Shown: positions 27,831-37,136, numbered from the stretch's first letter. The stretch is 64,000 nucleotides of DNA from Streptomyces sp. NBC_01439 (GCF_036227605.1 NZ_CP109487.1:6819501-6883500), one strand, 5' to 3'. Numbers and translations are program-made. Notes: generated by a model not told the origin, from the letters alone.

Positions 27831-27954
27831 GCGCCTCAAACGCCGGCGGGGCTGAAGGATCGGGGATCCGCCCCGGACCCGCGCCTCAAGCGCCGGCGAG
27901 GCTGGGAGAGCCGGGCTTCGCCCCGTGCCCGCGCCTCAAACGCCGGCAGGGCTA
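27831..27954. repeat. Three-unit 50-bp-period palindromic repeat
   Basis: GCGCCTCAAACGCCGGCGGGGCTG at 27831, GCGCCTCAAGCGCCGGCGAGGCTG at 27881 and GCGCCTCAAACGCCGGCAGGGCTA at 27931 start exactly 50 bp apart. Each is followed by a GGCTTCGCCCC-like hairpin. The same core is the outer arm of the large repeats at 3087 and 36756. The TAG stop codon of the ybaK gene (27952-27954, minus strand) lies inside the third unit. Confidence 0.85.
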
Positions 27955-28449
27955 GTTCTGACGGGCGATCGGGGCCAAGGTGGCCGAGGTGAGGGTGGTC
28001 AGGTCCGACGGGGAGAGTTCGATCTCCAGGCCGCGGCGCCCCGCCGAGCAGCAGATCGTGGGGTGCGCCGAGGCCGAGGCGTCGATCACCGTGCGCAGCC
28101 GCTTGCGCTGCCCCAACGGGGAGATGCCGCCGAGGACGTAGCCCGTGGTGCGCTCCGCCAGGGTCGGGTCGGCCATCGCCGCACGCTTGCCGCCGACCGC
28201 CGTCGCCAGGGCCTTCAGGTCCAGTGACCCCGAGACCGGGACCACCGCCACCGTCAGGACCCCGTCCACGTCCGCGACCAGGGTCTTGAAGACCTGCGCG
28301 GGCGAGACGCCGAGCGCCTGCGCCGCCTCCTCCCCGTACGAGGGATGGGCCGGGTCGTGCTCGTACGCGTGCGTGGTGAACGGCACGCCCGCCGCCGTCA
28401 GGGCGACGATCGCCGGGGTGCCCGCCGCCTGCTTGGACTTCTTCGCCAT
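27952..28449 (-). CDS. ybaK: YbaK/EbsC-family Cys-tRNA(Pro) deacylase
   Basis: The 165-aa protein hydrolyses mischarged Cys-tRNA(Pro) in trans. The family motifs are THAYEHDPAHPSYGEEAAQALG, VFKTLVADVDG, VVPVSGSLDLKALA, GKRAAMADP and the conserved Gly-rich loop TGYVLGGISPLGQRKRL. The lysine in FKTLV and the aspartate in ADVDG region are typical substrate-binding positions. Start MAKKSKQ at 28449. It follows the LON-substrate-domain gene by 8 bp on the same strand, and the two are conserved neighbours in actinobacteria. Confidence 0.93.
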   Translation of the reverse strand: MAKKSKQAAGTPAIVALTAAGVPFTTHAYEHDPAHPSYGEEAAQALGVSPAQVFKTLVADVDGVLTVAVVPVSGSLDLKALATAVGGKRAAMADPTLAERTTGYVLGGISPLGQRKRLRTVIDASASAHPTICCSAGRRGLEIELSPSDLTTLTSATLAPIARQN

Positions 28450-28457
28450 GTGTGTGC

Positions 28458-29195
28458 TCAGTTCGGGCTCGTCGGGGCACGGGTCAGGTCCACCGCCGGA
28501 AGGGACGGGAGGTGACGGATCACCGCCGTCTCCGTACGCAGCAACTTCAGCTCCTCCGCCAGCCGGGTCGCGGTGTCCGGGGCCTGGAGCAGCCGCTGCT
28601 TCGCCGGGATGTCCAGCACCGCCGCCGCAGCCACCAGGTAGGAGACCACCGAGGGCTCGTCGGGGAGCTCCGCGCCCGTCAGGGACCGCTCGCGGGCCCC
28701 TGCCAGCCGCTTCTGGTAGTTGCGGAAGGCCCGCAGCACGCCCTCGGCCAGGACGCCCGCGCCGTCGCCCGCGTCCTCCGGGAGCTCTTCCAGCTCAGCC
28801 GTCAGGAAGGGGCCCGAGGCGTCGACCGAGACCAGGCGGACCCGCGTCGTACCGGTCGCCAGGACCTCGAAGCTGCCGTCCTCCCGCTCCCGGACGGTCG
28901 CCGCGTCGGCGATGCAGCCCACCCGGTGGAAGGCCTGGATCGGGTCGGGGCCGAAGCCCGCCGCCGGGCCCCGCTCGGGCAGGGACGTCTGGTCCGGCAG
29001 GCCGGGCGCGGTCGGCGCGACCTCCCGGCCGTCGCGGATCGCGACGACCGCGAAACGGCGCGGCTCGTCCTCACCCGCCTTCAACAGCTCGCGCATCATG
29101 GCGCGATAACGCTCCTCGAAGATGTTCAGCGGGAGGACGAGTCCCGGGAACAGCACCGAATTCAGCGGGAAGAGGGGCAGGCGAACGGTGGTCAC
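28458..29195 (-). CDS. LON peptidase substrate-binding domain protein
   Basis: The 245-aa protein consists of the Lon N-terminal (LAN/PUA-like) domain and a helical extension without ATPase or protease domains. Motifs: RLPLFPLNSVLFPGLVLPLNIFEERY, FAVVAIRDG, GCIADAATVREREDGSFEVLATGTTRVRL and the C-terminal LLQAPDTATRLAEELKLLRTE. It may bind unfolded proteins; no activity is established for stand-alone versions. GTG 29195 (VTTVRLPLFPL) is preferred over the upstream frame because a TACCCT -10 sits 7 nt upstream and the family normally begins there. Confidence 0.9.
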   Translation of the reverse strand: MTTVRLPLFPLNSVLFPGLVLPLNIFEERYRAMMRELLKAGEDEPRRFAVVAIRDGREVAPTAPGLPDQTSLPERGPAAGFGPDPIQAFHRVGCIADAATVREREDGSFEVLATGTTRVRLVSVDASGPFLTAELEELPEDAGDGAGVLAEGVLRAFRNYQKRLAGARERSLTGAELPDEPSVVSYLVAAAAVLDIPAKQRLLQAPDTATRLAEELKLLRTETAVIRHLPSLPAVDLTRAPTSPN

Positions 29196-29202
29196 GACGC
29201 AC

Positions 29203-29208
29203 AGGGTA
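29203..29208 (-). promoter_or_regulatory. -10 for leaderless LON-domain gene
   Basis: Minus-strand TACCCT (perfect TAnnnT) ends 7 nt before GTG 29195. Confidence 0.5.
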
Positions 29209-29291
29209 ATCGCCCGGGCCACCGAGGGTGTCCGGCGTTTGAGGGGCGGACGGCGTCACGTGCCCCGTCCGCCGGACGACCCCCGCCCCCG

Positions 29292-30887
29292 TCACCCCCG
29301 CCGCAGGAGCCGGGAAGCCCCCGCCGCCACCGTCGTGGCCAGGATCCAGCCCATGACGACCAAGCCCGCCGCCCCCCACTGCCAGCCGCCCTCCAGCTTC
29401 CACTGACCCTGCTGCCCGAGGTCGATCACCGGAAGCAGCAGGTCCAGCGCGTACAGGGCGGCGCTCCACTGCGGATGCTCGTCCTCCTTGATCGCCGGCG
29501 GGTGGAGCTGCGAGAACAGCAGCGCCCCCGCCGCCCACAGCACCGCCATCCACAGCGCGGCCCGGCCCGGCCGGTAGCCGTAGACCACCGTCCAGTCCTG
29601 GAGGTACCCCCACGCCTTCGGCCCCAGCGGCAGCGTGGCCCGGCGCCGCCGCTGCTTGGCCAGCAGCACCTCGCGGGCGTCCTGGTCCTCGCCGCTCGCC
29701 CGCAGTACGGCGGCCAGCCGCTCGTACGGCTCCGGCGAGTACTCGGGAGTGGCGGCCTCCAGCCACTCCAGGCGGCGGGAGAGCGGGAAGTGCCCCCGGG
29801 GCGCGAGGTTCTCGTAGACGAAGCCCTCGATGGACAGCCCGCCCGGGCCCGGCCAGCTCGTGGACGTGTCGACCAGCTTGACCACCTTGGCCCCGGACAC
29901 CACCACCCGGCCCTGCTCCGGCCGCTCGCCGACGAACCGGAACTCGGGGGTCTGGATCCGGCGCAGCGATATCTCCTGCTCGGGCGTGAGCGTGAACCGC
30001 GCCCCGTAGAAGTCGATGGCGTCACCGAAGCGGCCGTCGTCCAGCCGCAACCCGCCCCGGCACTCGAAGTGCTGGGCCCGCCGGCCCCGGGTGGGCGTCG
30101 GCCCCAGCCCGTACGGGGGAGTGGAGGAACCCCCGTACGCCGCGTAGTCCAACGCGATGGAGGTCAGGTACAGGGTCCGCTCGACGGTCAGCTGCGGGGC
30201 GTTCAGCGCGAACCGTCCCTGCGGGTTGCGCAGGCGGGCCCCCCGCAGGTTCATCGACACGCCGACCTTCGCGCCGCGCAGGCTCACCTCCCCGTACGTC
30301 TCCAGCAGCTCCCCCTGTAAGTCCTGCGCCACCGACATCCCGTCCGCGGAGATCGCCCGGCCCTTGTTGTCGCGCTGCACCACGGCCTGGCTGACCAGCA
30401 GGTCGGTGCCGATCTGCGCGTCGGTCAGCCGGATCCCGCGCGCCACCCGGCAGCGCGGCAGGTGCAGATCGCCCTCGGTGTGCAGCCGGGCCGCCTCCAG
30501 CCGCGGTATCGCGCAGTTGATCAGGCGCAGCGTGCCGAAGCGGGCCTCGGACAGCTGGATCTCGCTGTCGAAGCGGCAGGACTGGAGCTCCACGTACGGG
30601 GCCACCGCGCCACCGGACAGTTCCAGCCGCCCGCTGATCCGCACCCCGCGCAGCTTGAGGGAGGCCACCCGGCCCGGCACGGGCGGCGGACCGTGCAGCA
30701 GCAGCCGGGCGACCACCCGGGCGCGGACGCTGCGCTCGGGCCCCCAGACGTGCTCGGCGTGCGGATCGTCGCGGTCGGCGGCGCGGGCGCTGAGATCGCA
30801 GACGCTGCCCGTGCGGTAGGCGTCCCACATGCGGCGTTCGGAAGCGGTGAGATCCGCCGGTTCCTCGTCCGTGCGCGCCTCGGTCAC
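29292..30887 (-). CDS. Beta-helix repeat protein with C-terminal membrane domain
   Basis: I do not recognise a named family. The 531-aa protein has a helical N-terminus (TASERRMWDAYRTG), then about 11 parallel beta-helix rungs (residues ~75-345; e.g. LKLRGVRISGRLELSGG, LRLINCAIPRLEA, VSLRGAKVGVSMNLRGARL), like polymer-forming or pentapeptide-type coils. A cytoplasmic region (LERLEWL..., AVLRASGEDQDAREVLLAKQRRRR) and two membrane segments (about 430-450 and 505-525) end it. Homologues are sometimes labelled oxidoreductase, which nothing in the sequence supports. It is divergent from hisD with a palindrome between them. Confidence 0.75.
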   Translation of the reverse strand: MTEARTDEEPADLTASERRMWDAYRTGSVCDLSARAADRDDPHAEHVWGPERSVRARVVARLLLHGPPPVPGRVASLKLRGVRISGRLELSGGAVAPYVELQSCRFDSEIQLSEARFGTLRLINCAIPRLEAARLHTEGDLHLPRCRVARGIRLTDAQIGTDLLVSQAVVQRDNKGRAISADGMSVAQDLQGELLETYGEVSLRGAKVGVSMNLRGARLRNPQGRFALNAPQLTVERTLYLTSIALDYAAYGGSSTPPYGLGPTPTRGRRAQHFECRGGLRLDDGRFGDAIDFYGARFTLTPEQEISLRRIQTPEFRFVGERPEQGRVVVSGAKVVKLVDTSTSWPGPGGLSIEGFVYENLAPRGHFPLSRRLEWLEAATPEYSPEPYERLAAVLRASGEDQDAREVLLAKQRRRRATLPLGPKAWGYLQDWTVVYGYRPGRAALWMAVLWAAGALLFSQLHPPAIKEDEHPQWSAALYALDLLLPVIDLGQQGQWKLEGGWQWGAAGLVVMGWILATTVAAGASRLLRRG

Positions 30888-30953
30888 GGCGGCCCCCCTC
30901 CGCTGTCATCTCCGTGTACGGGGAAAGCTATCGGGCGCCTGTGACATCCGGGG

Positions 30954-30976
30954 CCCGTATCAGCCAGTGATACGGG
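30954..30976. promoter_or_regulatory. Palindrome between beta-helix gene and hisD
   Basis: CCCGTATCA-GCCAG-TGATACGGG has perfect 9-bp arms and a 5-bp spacer (centre-to-centre about 14 bp). It is in the 126-bp divergent gap, 38 bp before hisD, as expected for a dimeric regulator site. Confidence 0.5.
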
Positions 30977-31013
30977 CGAACGGTGGCGCGAAGCGGTCTG
31001 AGAGAATTGTGGG

Positions 31014-32336
31014 GTGATCTCTCGTATCGACCTGCGCGGTGACGCCCTCCCCGAGGGCGGCGCCCTGCGCTCCCTGCTGCCCCGTGCCGAGTTCGACGTA
31101 GAAGCCGCCCTGGAGAAGGTGCGGCCCATCTGCGAGGACGTCCATCATCGTGGCACGGCGGCGCTGATCGAGTACGCGCAGAAGTTCGACGGCGTCGAGC
31201 TCTCGCAGGTCCGGGTACCCGCGGAGGCCATCAAGGCCGCCCTGGAACAGCTGGACCCGGCCGTCCGCGCCGCCCTGGAGGAGTCGATCCGGCGCGCCCG
31301 GATCGTGCACCGCAATCAGCGCCGCACCGAGCACACCACCCAGGTGGTCCCCGGCGGCACCGTGACCGAGAAGTGGGTTCCCGTGGAACGCGTGGGGCTC
31401 TACGCCCCGGGCGGCCGCTCGGTCTACCCGTCCTCCGTCGTCATGAACGTCGTACCGGCCCAGGAGGCGGGCGTCGAGTCGATCGCGCTCGCGTCCCCGC
31501 CGCAGCGTGAGTTCGGCGGACTGCCGCACCCGACGATCCTCGCCGCGTGCGCGCTGCTCGGCGTGGACGAGGTGTACGCGGCCGGCGGCGCCGTGGCCGT
31601 CGCGATGTTCGCGTACGGCATGGAGGACTGCCTGCCGGTCAACATGGTGACCGGCCCCGGCAACATCTGGGTCGCCGCCGCCAAGCGCTACTTCACCGGG
31701 AAGATCGGCATCGACACCGAAGCCGGCCCGACCGAGATCGCCGTCCTCGCCGACTCCACGGCCGACCCGGTGCACGTCGCCGCCGACCTGATCAGCCAGG
31801 CCGAGCACGACCCGCTGGCCGCCGCCGTGCTCGTCACGGACTCCGCGGAGCTCGCGGACGCCGTCGAGCAGGAGCTGGCGCCGCAGGTCGCCGCGACCAA
31901 GCACGTCGAGGACCGGATCAAGCCGGCGCTGGCCGGTAAGCAGTCCGCGATCGTGCTGGTCGACAGCCTGGAGGACGGCCTCAAGGTCGTCGACGCGTAC
32001 GGCGCCGAGCACCTGGAGATCCAGACCGCCGACGCCGCCTCCTGGGCCGCCCGCGTCCGCAACGCCGGCGCCGTCTTCGTCGGCCCGTGGGCCCCGGTCT
32101 CCCTGGGCGACTACTGCGCCGGCTCGAACCACGTGCTGCCCACCGGCGGCTGCGCCTGCCACTCCTCCGGCCTGTCCGTGCAGTCCTTCCTGCGCGGCAT
32201 CCACATCGTCGACTACACGCGCGACGCCCTCGCCGAGGTCACCCACCACGTGGTGACGCTGGCCGAGGCCGAGGACCTGCCCGCGCACGGCGCCGCCCTG
32301 AAGGCACGCTTCGGATGGAAGGTCCCGAACCAGTGA
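31014..32336 (+). CDS. hisD: Histidinol dehydrogenase
   Basis: The 440-aa enzyme catalyses the last two steps of histidine synthesis (histidinol to histidine, NAD+ and Zn2+ dependent). Motifs are [58 protein letters not shown], the catalytic Glu-His pair in [10 protein letters not shown], and [23 protein letters not shown] 31014 follows a GAGAAT -10 by 6 nt with no Shine-Dalgarno, so the operon transcript may be leaderless. The stop overlaps hisC by GTGA. First gene of an eight-gene coupled operon. Confidence 0.97.
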   Translation: MISRIDLRGDALPEGGALRSLLPRAEFDVEAALEKVRPICEDVHHRGTAALIEYAQKFDGVELSQVRVPAEAIKAALEQLDPAVRAALEESIRRARIVHRNQRRTEHTTQVVPGGTVTEKWVPVERVGLYAPGGRSVYPSSVVMNVVPAQEAGVESIALASPPQREFGGLPHPTILAACALLGVDEVYAAGGAVAVAMFAYGMEDCLPVNMVTGPGNIWVAAAKRYFTGKIGIDTEAGPTEIAVLADSTADPVHVAADLISQAEHDPLAAAVLVTDSAELADAVEQELAPQVAATKHVEDRIKPALAGKQSAIVLVDSLEDGLKVVDAYGAEHLEIQTADAASWAARVRNAGAVFVGPWAPVSLGDYCAGSNHVLPTGGCACHSSGLSVQSFLRGIHIVDYTRDALAEVTHHVVTLAEAEDLPAHGAALKARFGWKVPNQ

Positions 32337-33442
32337 GCATCGGAATCGACGACCTCCCCATCCGGGACGAGCTGCGCGGCAAGTCTCCGTACGGAGCCCC
32401 GCAGCTCGACGTGCCCGTCCAGCTGAACACCAACGAGAACCCGTACGAGCTGCCCGAGGAGCTCGTGCGGCGCATCGCCGAGCGCGTCTCCGAGGCGGCC
32501 CGCACCCTCAACCGCTACCCCGACCGGGACGCGGTCGAGCTGCGCACCGAGCTCGCCGCCTACCTCACCCGTACCGGCAAGCACCCGGTCGCACGGGAGA
32601 ACGTCTGGGCCGCCAACGGCTCCAACGAGGTCATCCAGCAGCTGCTGCAGACCTTCGGCGGACCCGGCCGCACCGCGCTCGGCTTCGAGCCCTCCTACTC
32701 GATGCACGCGCTGATCTCCCGCGGCACCGGCACCGGCTGGATCTCCGGGCCGCGCCGCGAGGACTTCACGATCGACGTGGAGGCGGCCGAGCAGGCGATC
32801 ACCGAGAACGCCCCCGACGTCGTCTTCATCACCTCGCCCAACAACCCCACGGGCACCGCGGTCGACGCCGAGACGGTCCTCGCCCTCTACGAGGCGGCGC
32901 AGGCGGCCAAGCCTTCCCTGGTGATCGTCGACGAGGCGTACGTGGAGTTCAGCCACCGCGACTCGCTGCTGCCCCTCATCGAGGGCCGCCCGAACCTGGT
33001 GGTCTCCCGGACCATGTCCAAGGCCTTCGGCGCGGCCGGCCTGCGCCTGGGCTACCTGGCGGCGCACCCCGCCGTCGTCGACGCCGTCCAGCTGGTGCGC
33101 CTGCCGTACCACCTGTCGGCCGTCACCCAGGCCACCGCACTGGCCGCCCTGGAACACACCGACACCCTGCTCGGCTACGTCGAGCAGCTCAAGGCCGAAC
33201 GCGACCGCCTGGTCGCCGAACTGCGGGCCATCGGATTCGAGGTCACCGATTCCGACGCGAACTTCATCCAGTTCGGGAAGTTCGCGGACTCGCACACCGC
33301 CTGGCAGAAGATCCTCGACCAGGGCGTCCTGGTCCGCGACAACGGCGTACCGGGATGGCTGCGGGTCACCGCCGGCACCCCGGCGGAGAACGACGCGTTC
33401 CTGGAAGCGGTTCGCGCACTGAAGAAGGAGCAGCACGCATGA
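32333..33442 (+). CDS. hisC: Histidinol-phosphate aminotransferase
   Basis: The 369-aa PLP enzyme converts imidazole acetol phosphate and glutamate to histidinol phosphate. Motifs: [56 protein letters not shown], and the PLP lysine in [23 protein letters not shown] 32333 overlaps the hisD stop and is preceded by GGAAGG; an ATG at 32315 inside hisD is an alternative. The stop overlaps hisB (ATGA). Confidence 0.96.
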   Translation: MSIGIDDLPIRDELRGKSPYGAPQLDVPVQLNTNENPYELPEELVRRIAERVSEAARTLNRYPDRDAVELRTELAAYLTRTGKHPVARENVWAANGSNEVIQQLLQTFGGPGRTALGFEPSYSMHALISRGTGTGWISGPRREDFTIDVEAAEQAITENAPDVVFITSPNNPTGTAVDAETVLALYEAAQAAKPSLVIVDEAYVEFSHRDSLLPLIEGRPNLVVSRTMSKAFGAAGLRLGYLAAHPAVVDAVQLVRLPYHLSAVTQATALAALEHTDTLLGYVEQLKAERDRLVAELRAIGFEVTDSDANFIQFGKFADSHTAWQKILDQGVLVRDNGVPGWLRVTAGTPAENDAFLEAVRALKKEQHA

Positions 33443-34032
33443 GCCGCATCGGACGGGTCGAACGGACCACCAAGGAGACTTCGGTCGTCGTCGAGATAAA
33501 CCTCGACGGCACCGGCCAGGTCGACGTCTCGACGGGCGTGGGCTTCTACGACCACATGCTCGACCAGCTCGGCCGCCACGGCCTCTTCGACCTCACCGTC
33601 AAGACCGAGGGCGACCTGCACATCGACAGCCACCACACCATCGAGGACAGCGCGCTCGCGCTGGGCGCCGCCTTCAAGCAGGCCCTCGGTGACAAGGTCG
33701 GCATCTACCGCTTCGGCAACTGCACCGTGCCGCTCGACGAGTCCCTCGCCCAGGTGACCGTCGACCTGTCCGGCCGCCCCTACCTCGTGCACACCGAGCC
33801 CGAGAACATGGCGCCGATGATCGGCACGTACGACACGACGATGACCCGGCACATCTTCGAGTCCTTCGTCGCGCAGGCCCAGATCGCCCTGCACGTCCAC
33901 GTCCCGTACGGCCGCAACGCCCACCACATCGTGGAGTGCCAGTTCAAGGCCCTCGCCCGGGCGCTGCGCTACGCCGCCGAGTTCGACCCGCGCGCGGCCG
34001 GCATCCTGCCCTCCACGAAGGGCGCCCTCTAG
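33439..34032 (+). CDS. hisB: Imidazoleglycerol-phosphate dehydratase
   Basis: The 197-aa monofunctional IGPD has the duplicated metal-binding motifs [32 protein letters not shown], and [19 protein letters not shown] with Mn-binding His and Glu residues. It dehydrates imidazole glycerol phosphate to imidazole acetol phosphate. There is no fused histidinol-phosphatase, as expected in actinobacteria; that activity must come from elsewhere. ATG 33439 overlaps hisC. Confidence 0.96.
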   Translation: MSRIGRVERTTKETSVVVEINLDGTGQVDVSTGVGFYDHMLDQLGRHGLFDLTVKTEGDLHIDSHHTIEDSALALGAAFKQALGDKVGIYRFGNCTVPLDESLAQVTVDLSGRPYLVHTEPENMAPMIGTYDTTMTRHIFESFVAQAQIALHVHVPYGRNAHHIVECQFKALARALRYAAEFDPRAAGILPSTKGAL

Positions 34033-34034
34033 CC

Positions 34035-34202
34035 GTGAACGGCCTGAACACCATCCTGATCGTCCTCGGCCTGTTCCTGGCCGGGGGCGTCTACTCCTTC
34101 CAGAAGCAGAAGATGCCCAAGTCGGTCATCATCCTGCTGGCTCTGGCCTCCGCGATGTGTCTGGCCGCCGGAGTCCTGCGAATCCAGGGAATTTGGGAAT
34201 GA
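34035..34202 (+). CDS. Small two-helix membrane protein inside the his operon
   Basis: This 55-aa protein ([18 protein letters not shown]...) has two hydrophobic segments (about 4-21 and 29-47) joined by a basic turn, [13 protein letters not shown] 34035 lies 2 bp after the hisB stop, and its own stop overlaps hisH (ATGA), so it is translated within the operon. I know no function. Its conservation between hisB and hisH in Streptomyces (my memory, unchecked) suggests a real gene, possibly coupling histidine synthesis to the membrane. Confidence 0.7.
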   Translation: MNGLNTILIVLGLFLAGGVYSFQKQKMPKSVIILLALASAMCLAAGVLRIQGIWE

Positions 34203-34849
34203 GCGCAGTCCGCCCCACCAAGAACGTCGTCGTCTTCGACTACGGCTTCGGAAACGTCCGCTCCGCCGAGCGGGCCCTCGCCCGCGTCGGCGCGAACGTC
34301 GAGATCACCCGCGACTACGACAAGGCCATGGACGCCGACGGACTCCTCGTCCCCGGCGTCGGCGCCTTCTCCGCCTGCATGCAGGGCCTCAAGGACGCCC
34401 GCGGTGACTGGATCATCGGCCGCCGGCTCTCCGGCGGCCGCCCGGTCATGGGCATCTGCGTCGGCATGCAGATCCTCTTCGAACGCGGCATCGAGCACGG
34501 CGTCGAGACCGAGGGCCTCGACGAGTGGCCCGGCACGGTCGGCCCGCTCAAGGCCCCGATCGTCCCCCACATGGGCTGGAACACCGTCGAAGCCCCGGCC
34601 GACAGCCAGGCCTTCAAGGGAATGGACGCCGACGCCCGGTTCTACTTCGTGCACTCCTACGCGGCGCACGACTGGAGCCTCGAAATCACCAACCCGGCGA
34701 TCCGCGCCCCCAAGGTCACCTGGGCCACCCACGGCGAGCGCTTCGTGGCGGCGGTGGAGAACCGGGCCCTGTGGGCCACGCAGTTCCACCCCGAGAAGTC
34801 CGGCGACGCCGGCGCCCAGCTCCTCACCAACTGGATCGAGACCCTGTGA
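34199..34849 (+). CDS. hisH: Imidazole glycerol phosphate synthase, glutaminase subunit
   Basis: The 216-aa class I glutamine amidotransferase delivers ammonia to HisF. It has the [15 protein letters not shown] start, the nucleophile Cys in [13 protein letters not shown], and the His-Glu pair in [12 protein letters not shown]. The HisF partner is encoded two genes further. ATG 34199 overlaps the preceding stop; the HisH stop overlaps the next ATG as TGATG. Confidence 0.96.
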   Translation: MSAVRPTKNVVVFDYGFGNVRSAERALARVGANVEITRDYDKAMDADGLLVPGVGAFSACMQGLKDARGDWIIGRRLSGGRPVMGICVGMQILFERGIEHGVETEGLDEWPGTVGPLKAPIVPHMGWNTVEAPADSQAFKGMDADARFYFVHSYAAHDWSLEITNPAIRAPKVTWATHGERFVAAVENRALWATQFHPEKSGDAGAQLLTNWIETL

Positions 34850-35577
34850 TGACCGCACCCACGCTCGAACTCCTGCCCGCGGTCGACGTCCGCGACGGAC
34901 AGGCCGTCCGCCTTGTGCACGGGGTCTCCGGCAGCGAGACCTCCTACGGCTCCCCGCTGGACGCGGCCCTCGCCTGGCAGCGCTCCGGCGCCGAATGGCT
35001 GCACCTGGTCGACCTGGACGCCGCCTTCGGCACCGGCGACAACCGCGCCCTGGTCGCCGAGATCACCCGCGCCATGGACATCAAGGTCGAGCTCTCCGGC
35101 GGCATCCGCGACGACGCCTCGCTCGCCGCGGCCCTCGCCACCGGCTGCACCCGCGTCAACCTGGGCACCGCCGCCCTGGAGACCCCCGAGTGGGCCGCCA
35201 AGGCCATCGCCGAGCACGGCGACAAGATCGCGATCGGCCTCGACGTGCGCGGCACCACCCTCAAGGGCCGCGGCTGGACCAGCGAGGGCGGCGACCTCTA
35301 CGAGACCCTCGCCCGCCTGGACTCCGAGGGCTGCGCCCGGTACGTCGTCACCGACATCGGCAAGGACGGCACGCTGACCGGCCCCAACCTGGAGCTGCTG
35401 AAGAACGTCTGCGCCGCCACCGACCGGCCCGTCGTCGCCTCCGGCGGCATCTCCTCCCTCGACGACCTGCGGGCGCTGTCCGAACTGGTTCCGCTGGGCG
35501 TCGAGGGCGCGATCGTCGGCAAGGCCCTGTACGCCAAGGCCTTCACCCTGGAAGAAGCCCTGAAGGTGGTATCCGCA
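34849..35577 (+). CDS. priA: Phosphoribosyl isomerase A (dual HisA/TrpF)
   Basis: The 243-aa (beta/alpha)8 barrel isomerises ProFAR in histidine synthesis. In Streptomyces and mycobacteria it also isomerises phosphoribosyl anthranilate, replacing TrpF. Motifs are [18 protein letters not shown] (catalytic Asp), [17 protein letters not shown], the phosphate loop [12 protein letters not shown], and [19 protein letters not shown] (second Asp). No trpF is present among the trp genes in this window, which supports the dual role. ATG 34849 overlaps the hisH stop; the feature end excludes nothing but the stop TGA at 35578-35580. Confidence 0.94.
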
Positions 35578-35963
35578 TGAGTTCCGACGCCGTACGCCGC
35601 ATCTCCTCCGGCGGCCCCTATGAGGACGTCATCGCGTACTCCCGCGCCGTGCAGCTGCCGAACGGCCTGGTCCTGGTCTCCGGCTGCACCGCGGCCGACG
35701 CGGGTGGCCCGTACGACCAGACCGTCGCCGCCTTCGGCGTCGCCTTCAAGGCGCTCGCCCAGGCCGGCCTCGGCCCCGAGGACGTCGTGCGCACCCGCAT
35801 GTACCTGACGCACGCCCGGGACGTGGACGAGGTGGGCCGCGCCCACAAGGAACTCTTCGACGCGGTCCGCCCGGCCGCGACCATGCTCATCGTCTCCGGC
35901 TTCGTCGACCCCAGCATGGTCGTCGAGGTGGAGGTCGAGGCGTTCAAGGCGGTGGCGGAATGA
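35577..35963 (+). CDS. RidA/YjgF family protein in his operon
   Basis: The 128-aa Rid protein has the family motifs [46 protein letters not shown] and the C-terminal [11 protein letters not shown]; an Arg in VRTRMYL corresponds to the imine-binding arginine of active RidA. These proteins hydrolyse reactive enamine/imine intermediates such as 2-aminoacrylate that damage PLP enzymes. Its position between priA and hisF, with ATGA overlaps on both sides, suggests protection of HisC or of unstable his intermediates (inference). Confidence 0.88.
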   Translation: MSSDAVRRISSGGPYEDVIAYSRAVQLPNGLVLVSGCTAADAGGPYDQTVAAFGVAFKALAQAGLGPEDVVRTRMYLTHARDVDEVGRAHKELFDAVRPAATMLIVSGFVDPSMVVEVEVEAFKAVAE

Positions 35964-36715
35964 CCCTCGCCGTACGCGTGATCCCCTGCCTGGACGTGGA
36001 CAACGGCCGGGTCGTCAAGGGCGTCAACTTCCAGAACCTGCGCGACGCGGGCGACCCGGTGGAGATGGCGAAGCTGTACGACGCCGAGGGCGCCGACGAG
36101 CTGACCTTCCTCGACATCACCGCGTCCTCCGGGAACCGCGAAACCACCTACGACGTGGTGCGCCGCACCGCCGAGCAGGTCTTCATCCCGCTCACGGTGG
36201 GCGGCGGCGTCCGCACGGCCGACGACGTCGACAAGCTGCTGCGGGCCGGCGCGGACAAGGTCGGCGTGAACACCGCCGCCATCGTCCGCCCCGAGCTGAT
36301 CCAGGAGATCGCGGAGCGCTTCGGCCGGCAGGTCCTCGTCCTGTCCGTCGACGCGCGCCGCACCGCTGCCGGAACCTTCGAGGTCACCACGCACGGCGGC
36401 CGGCAGGGCACCGGCATCGACGCGGTCGAGTGGGCGCACCGGGCGGCCGAACTGGGTGCGGGCGAGATCCTGCTCAACTCGATGGACGCGGACGGCACCA
36501 AGGACGGCTACGACGTCGAGATGATCGCGGCGGTCCGCAAGCACGTCACGGTCCCGGTGATCGCCTCGGGCGGCGCGGGCCGCCTCGCCGATTTCGCCCC
36601 GGCGATCGAGGCGGGTGCCGATGCGGTGCTCGCGGCGTCGGTCTTCCACTTCGGCGACCTGCGCATCTCGGAGGTCAAGTCGGCCCTCCGCGAAGCGGGC
36701 CACCCGGTCCGCTGA
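35960..36715 (+). CDS. hisF: Imidazole glycerol phosphate synthase, cyclase subunit
   Basis: The 251-aa barrel accepts ammonia from HisH and makes imidazole glycerol phosphate and AICAR. Motifs include [19 protein letters not shown] (catalytic Asp), [63 protein letters not shown] and [28 protein letters not shown]. Last gene of the coupled his operon; the large palindromic repeat follows at 36740. Confidence 0.97.
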   Translation: MTLAVRVIPCLDVDNGRVVKGVNFQNLRDAGDPVEMAKLYDAEGADELTFLDITASSGNRETTYDVVRRTAEQVFIPLTVGGGVRTADDVDKLLRAGADKVGVNTAAIVRPELIQEIAERFGRQVLVLSVDARRTAAGTFEVTTHGGRQGTGIDAVEWAHRAAELGAGEILLNSMDADGTKDGYDVEMIAAVRKHVTVPVIASGGAGRLADFAPAIEAGADAVLAASVFHFGDLRISEVKSALREAGHPVR

Positions 36716-36739
36716 TCCCGCCCGGGGGTTGCGGTTCCG

Positions 36740-37136
36740 GGTGCGGGCCGGTGGCCGCGCCTCAATCGCCGGCGGGGCTGGGTTTGGCTTCGGGTGGGGC
36801 GGTGCCCCTCCGGGGGCTCTCCTCGGCTCGCGCCAGGCGGCCGTGGTCCTGCCGTTCGGCCTGGGTTGCGCGCTCGTCCTGCGGGGAGCCCCCGGAGTGT
36901 CCCCGCCCCCGCGGCCCGGTGTGAGGCGGCCCGGGGTGGGGGTGTGGGGACGGTGGGGGGTGTCCCCGCAGGACGAGCGCGCAACCGCCGGGTACGGCCG
37001 AGATGGCCCGTCAGGCGCGAGCCGAGGAGACACCCCCCGGCGGCCCCGCACCCCCGCCCCCCGGTCCCACCCCGACCAGGGGGCCAAACCCAGCCCCGCC
37101 GGCGCTTGAGGCGCGGGGGCTCGGGGGCGGAGCCCC
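36740..37136. repeat. Large nested palindromic intergenic repeat, copy 2
   Basis: A near-identical copy of 3070-3466 in the same orientation, again in a convergent gap (hisF against the TIGR03085 gene). Outer arms are at 36756-36788 and 37083-37115; the inner 24-bp arm pair starts at 36864. Differences from copy 1 are a few substitutions and single-base indels in C/G runs, mostly near the apex and near 37045-37075. It fills most of the 468-bp intergenic space, and I see no other feature there. Confidence 0.88.
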
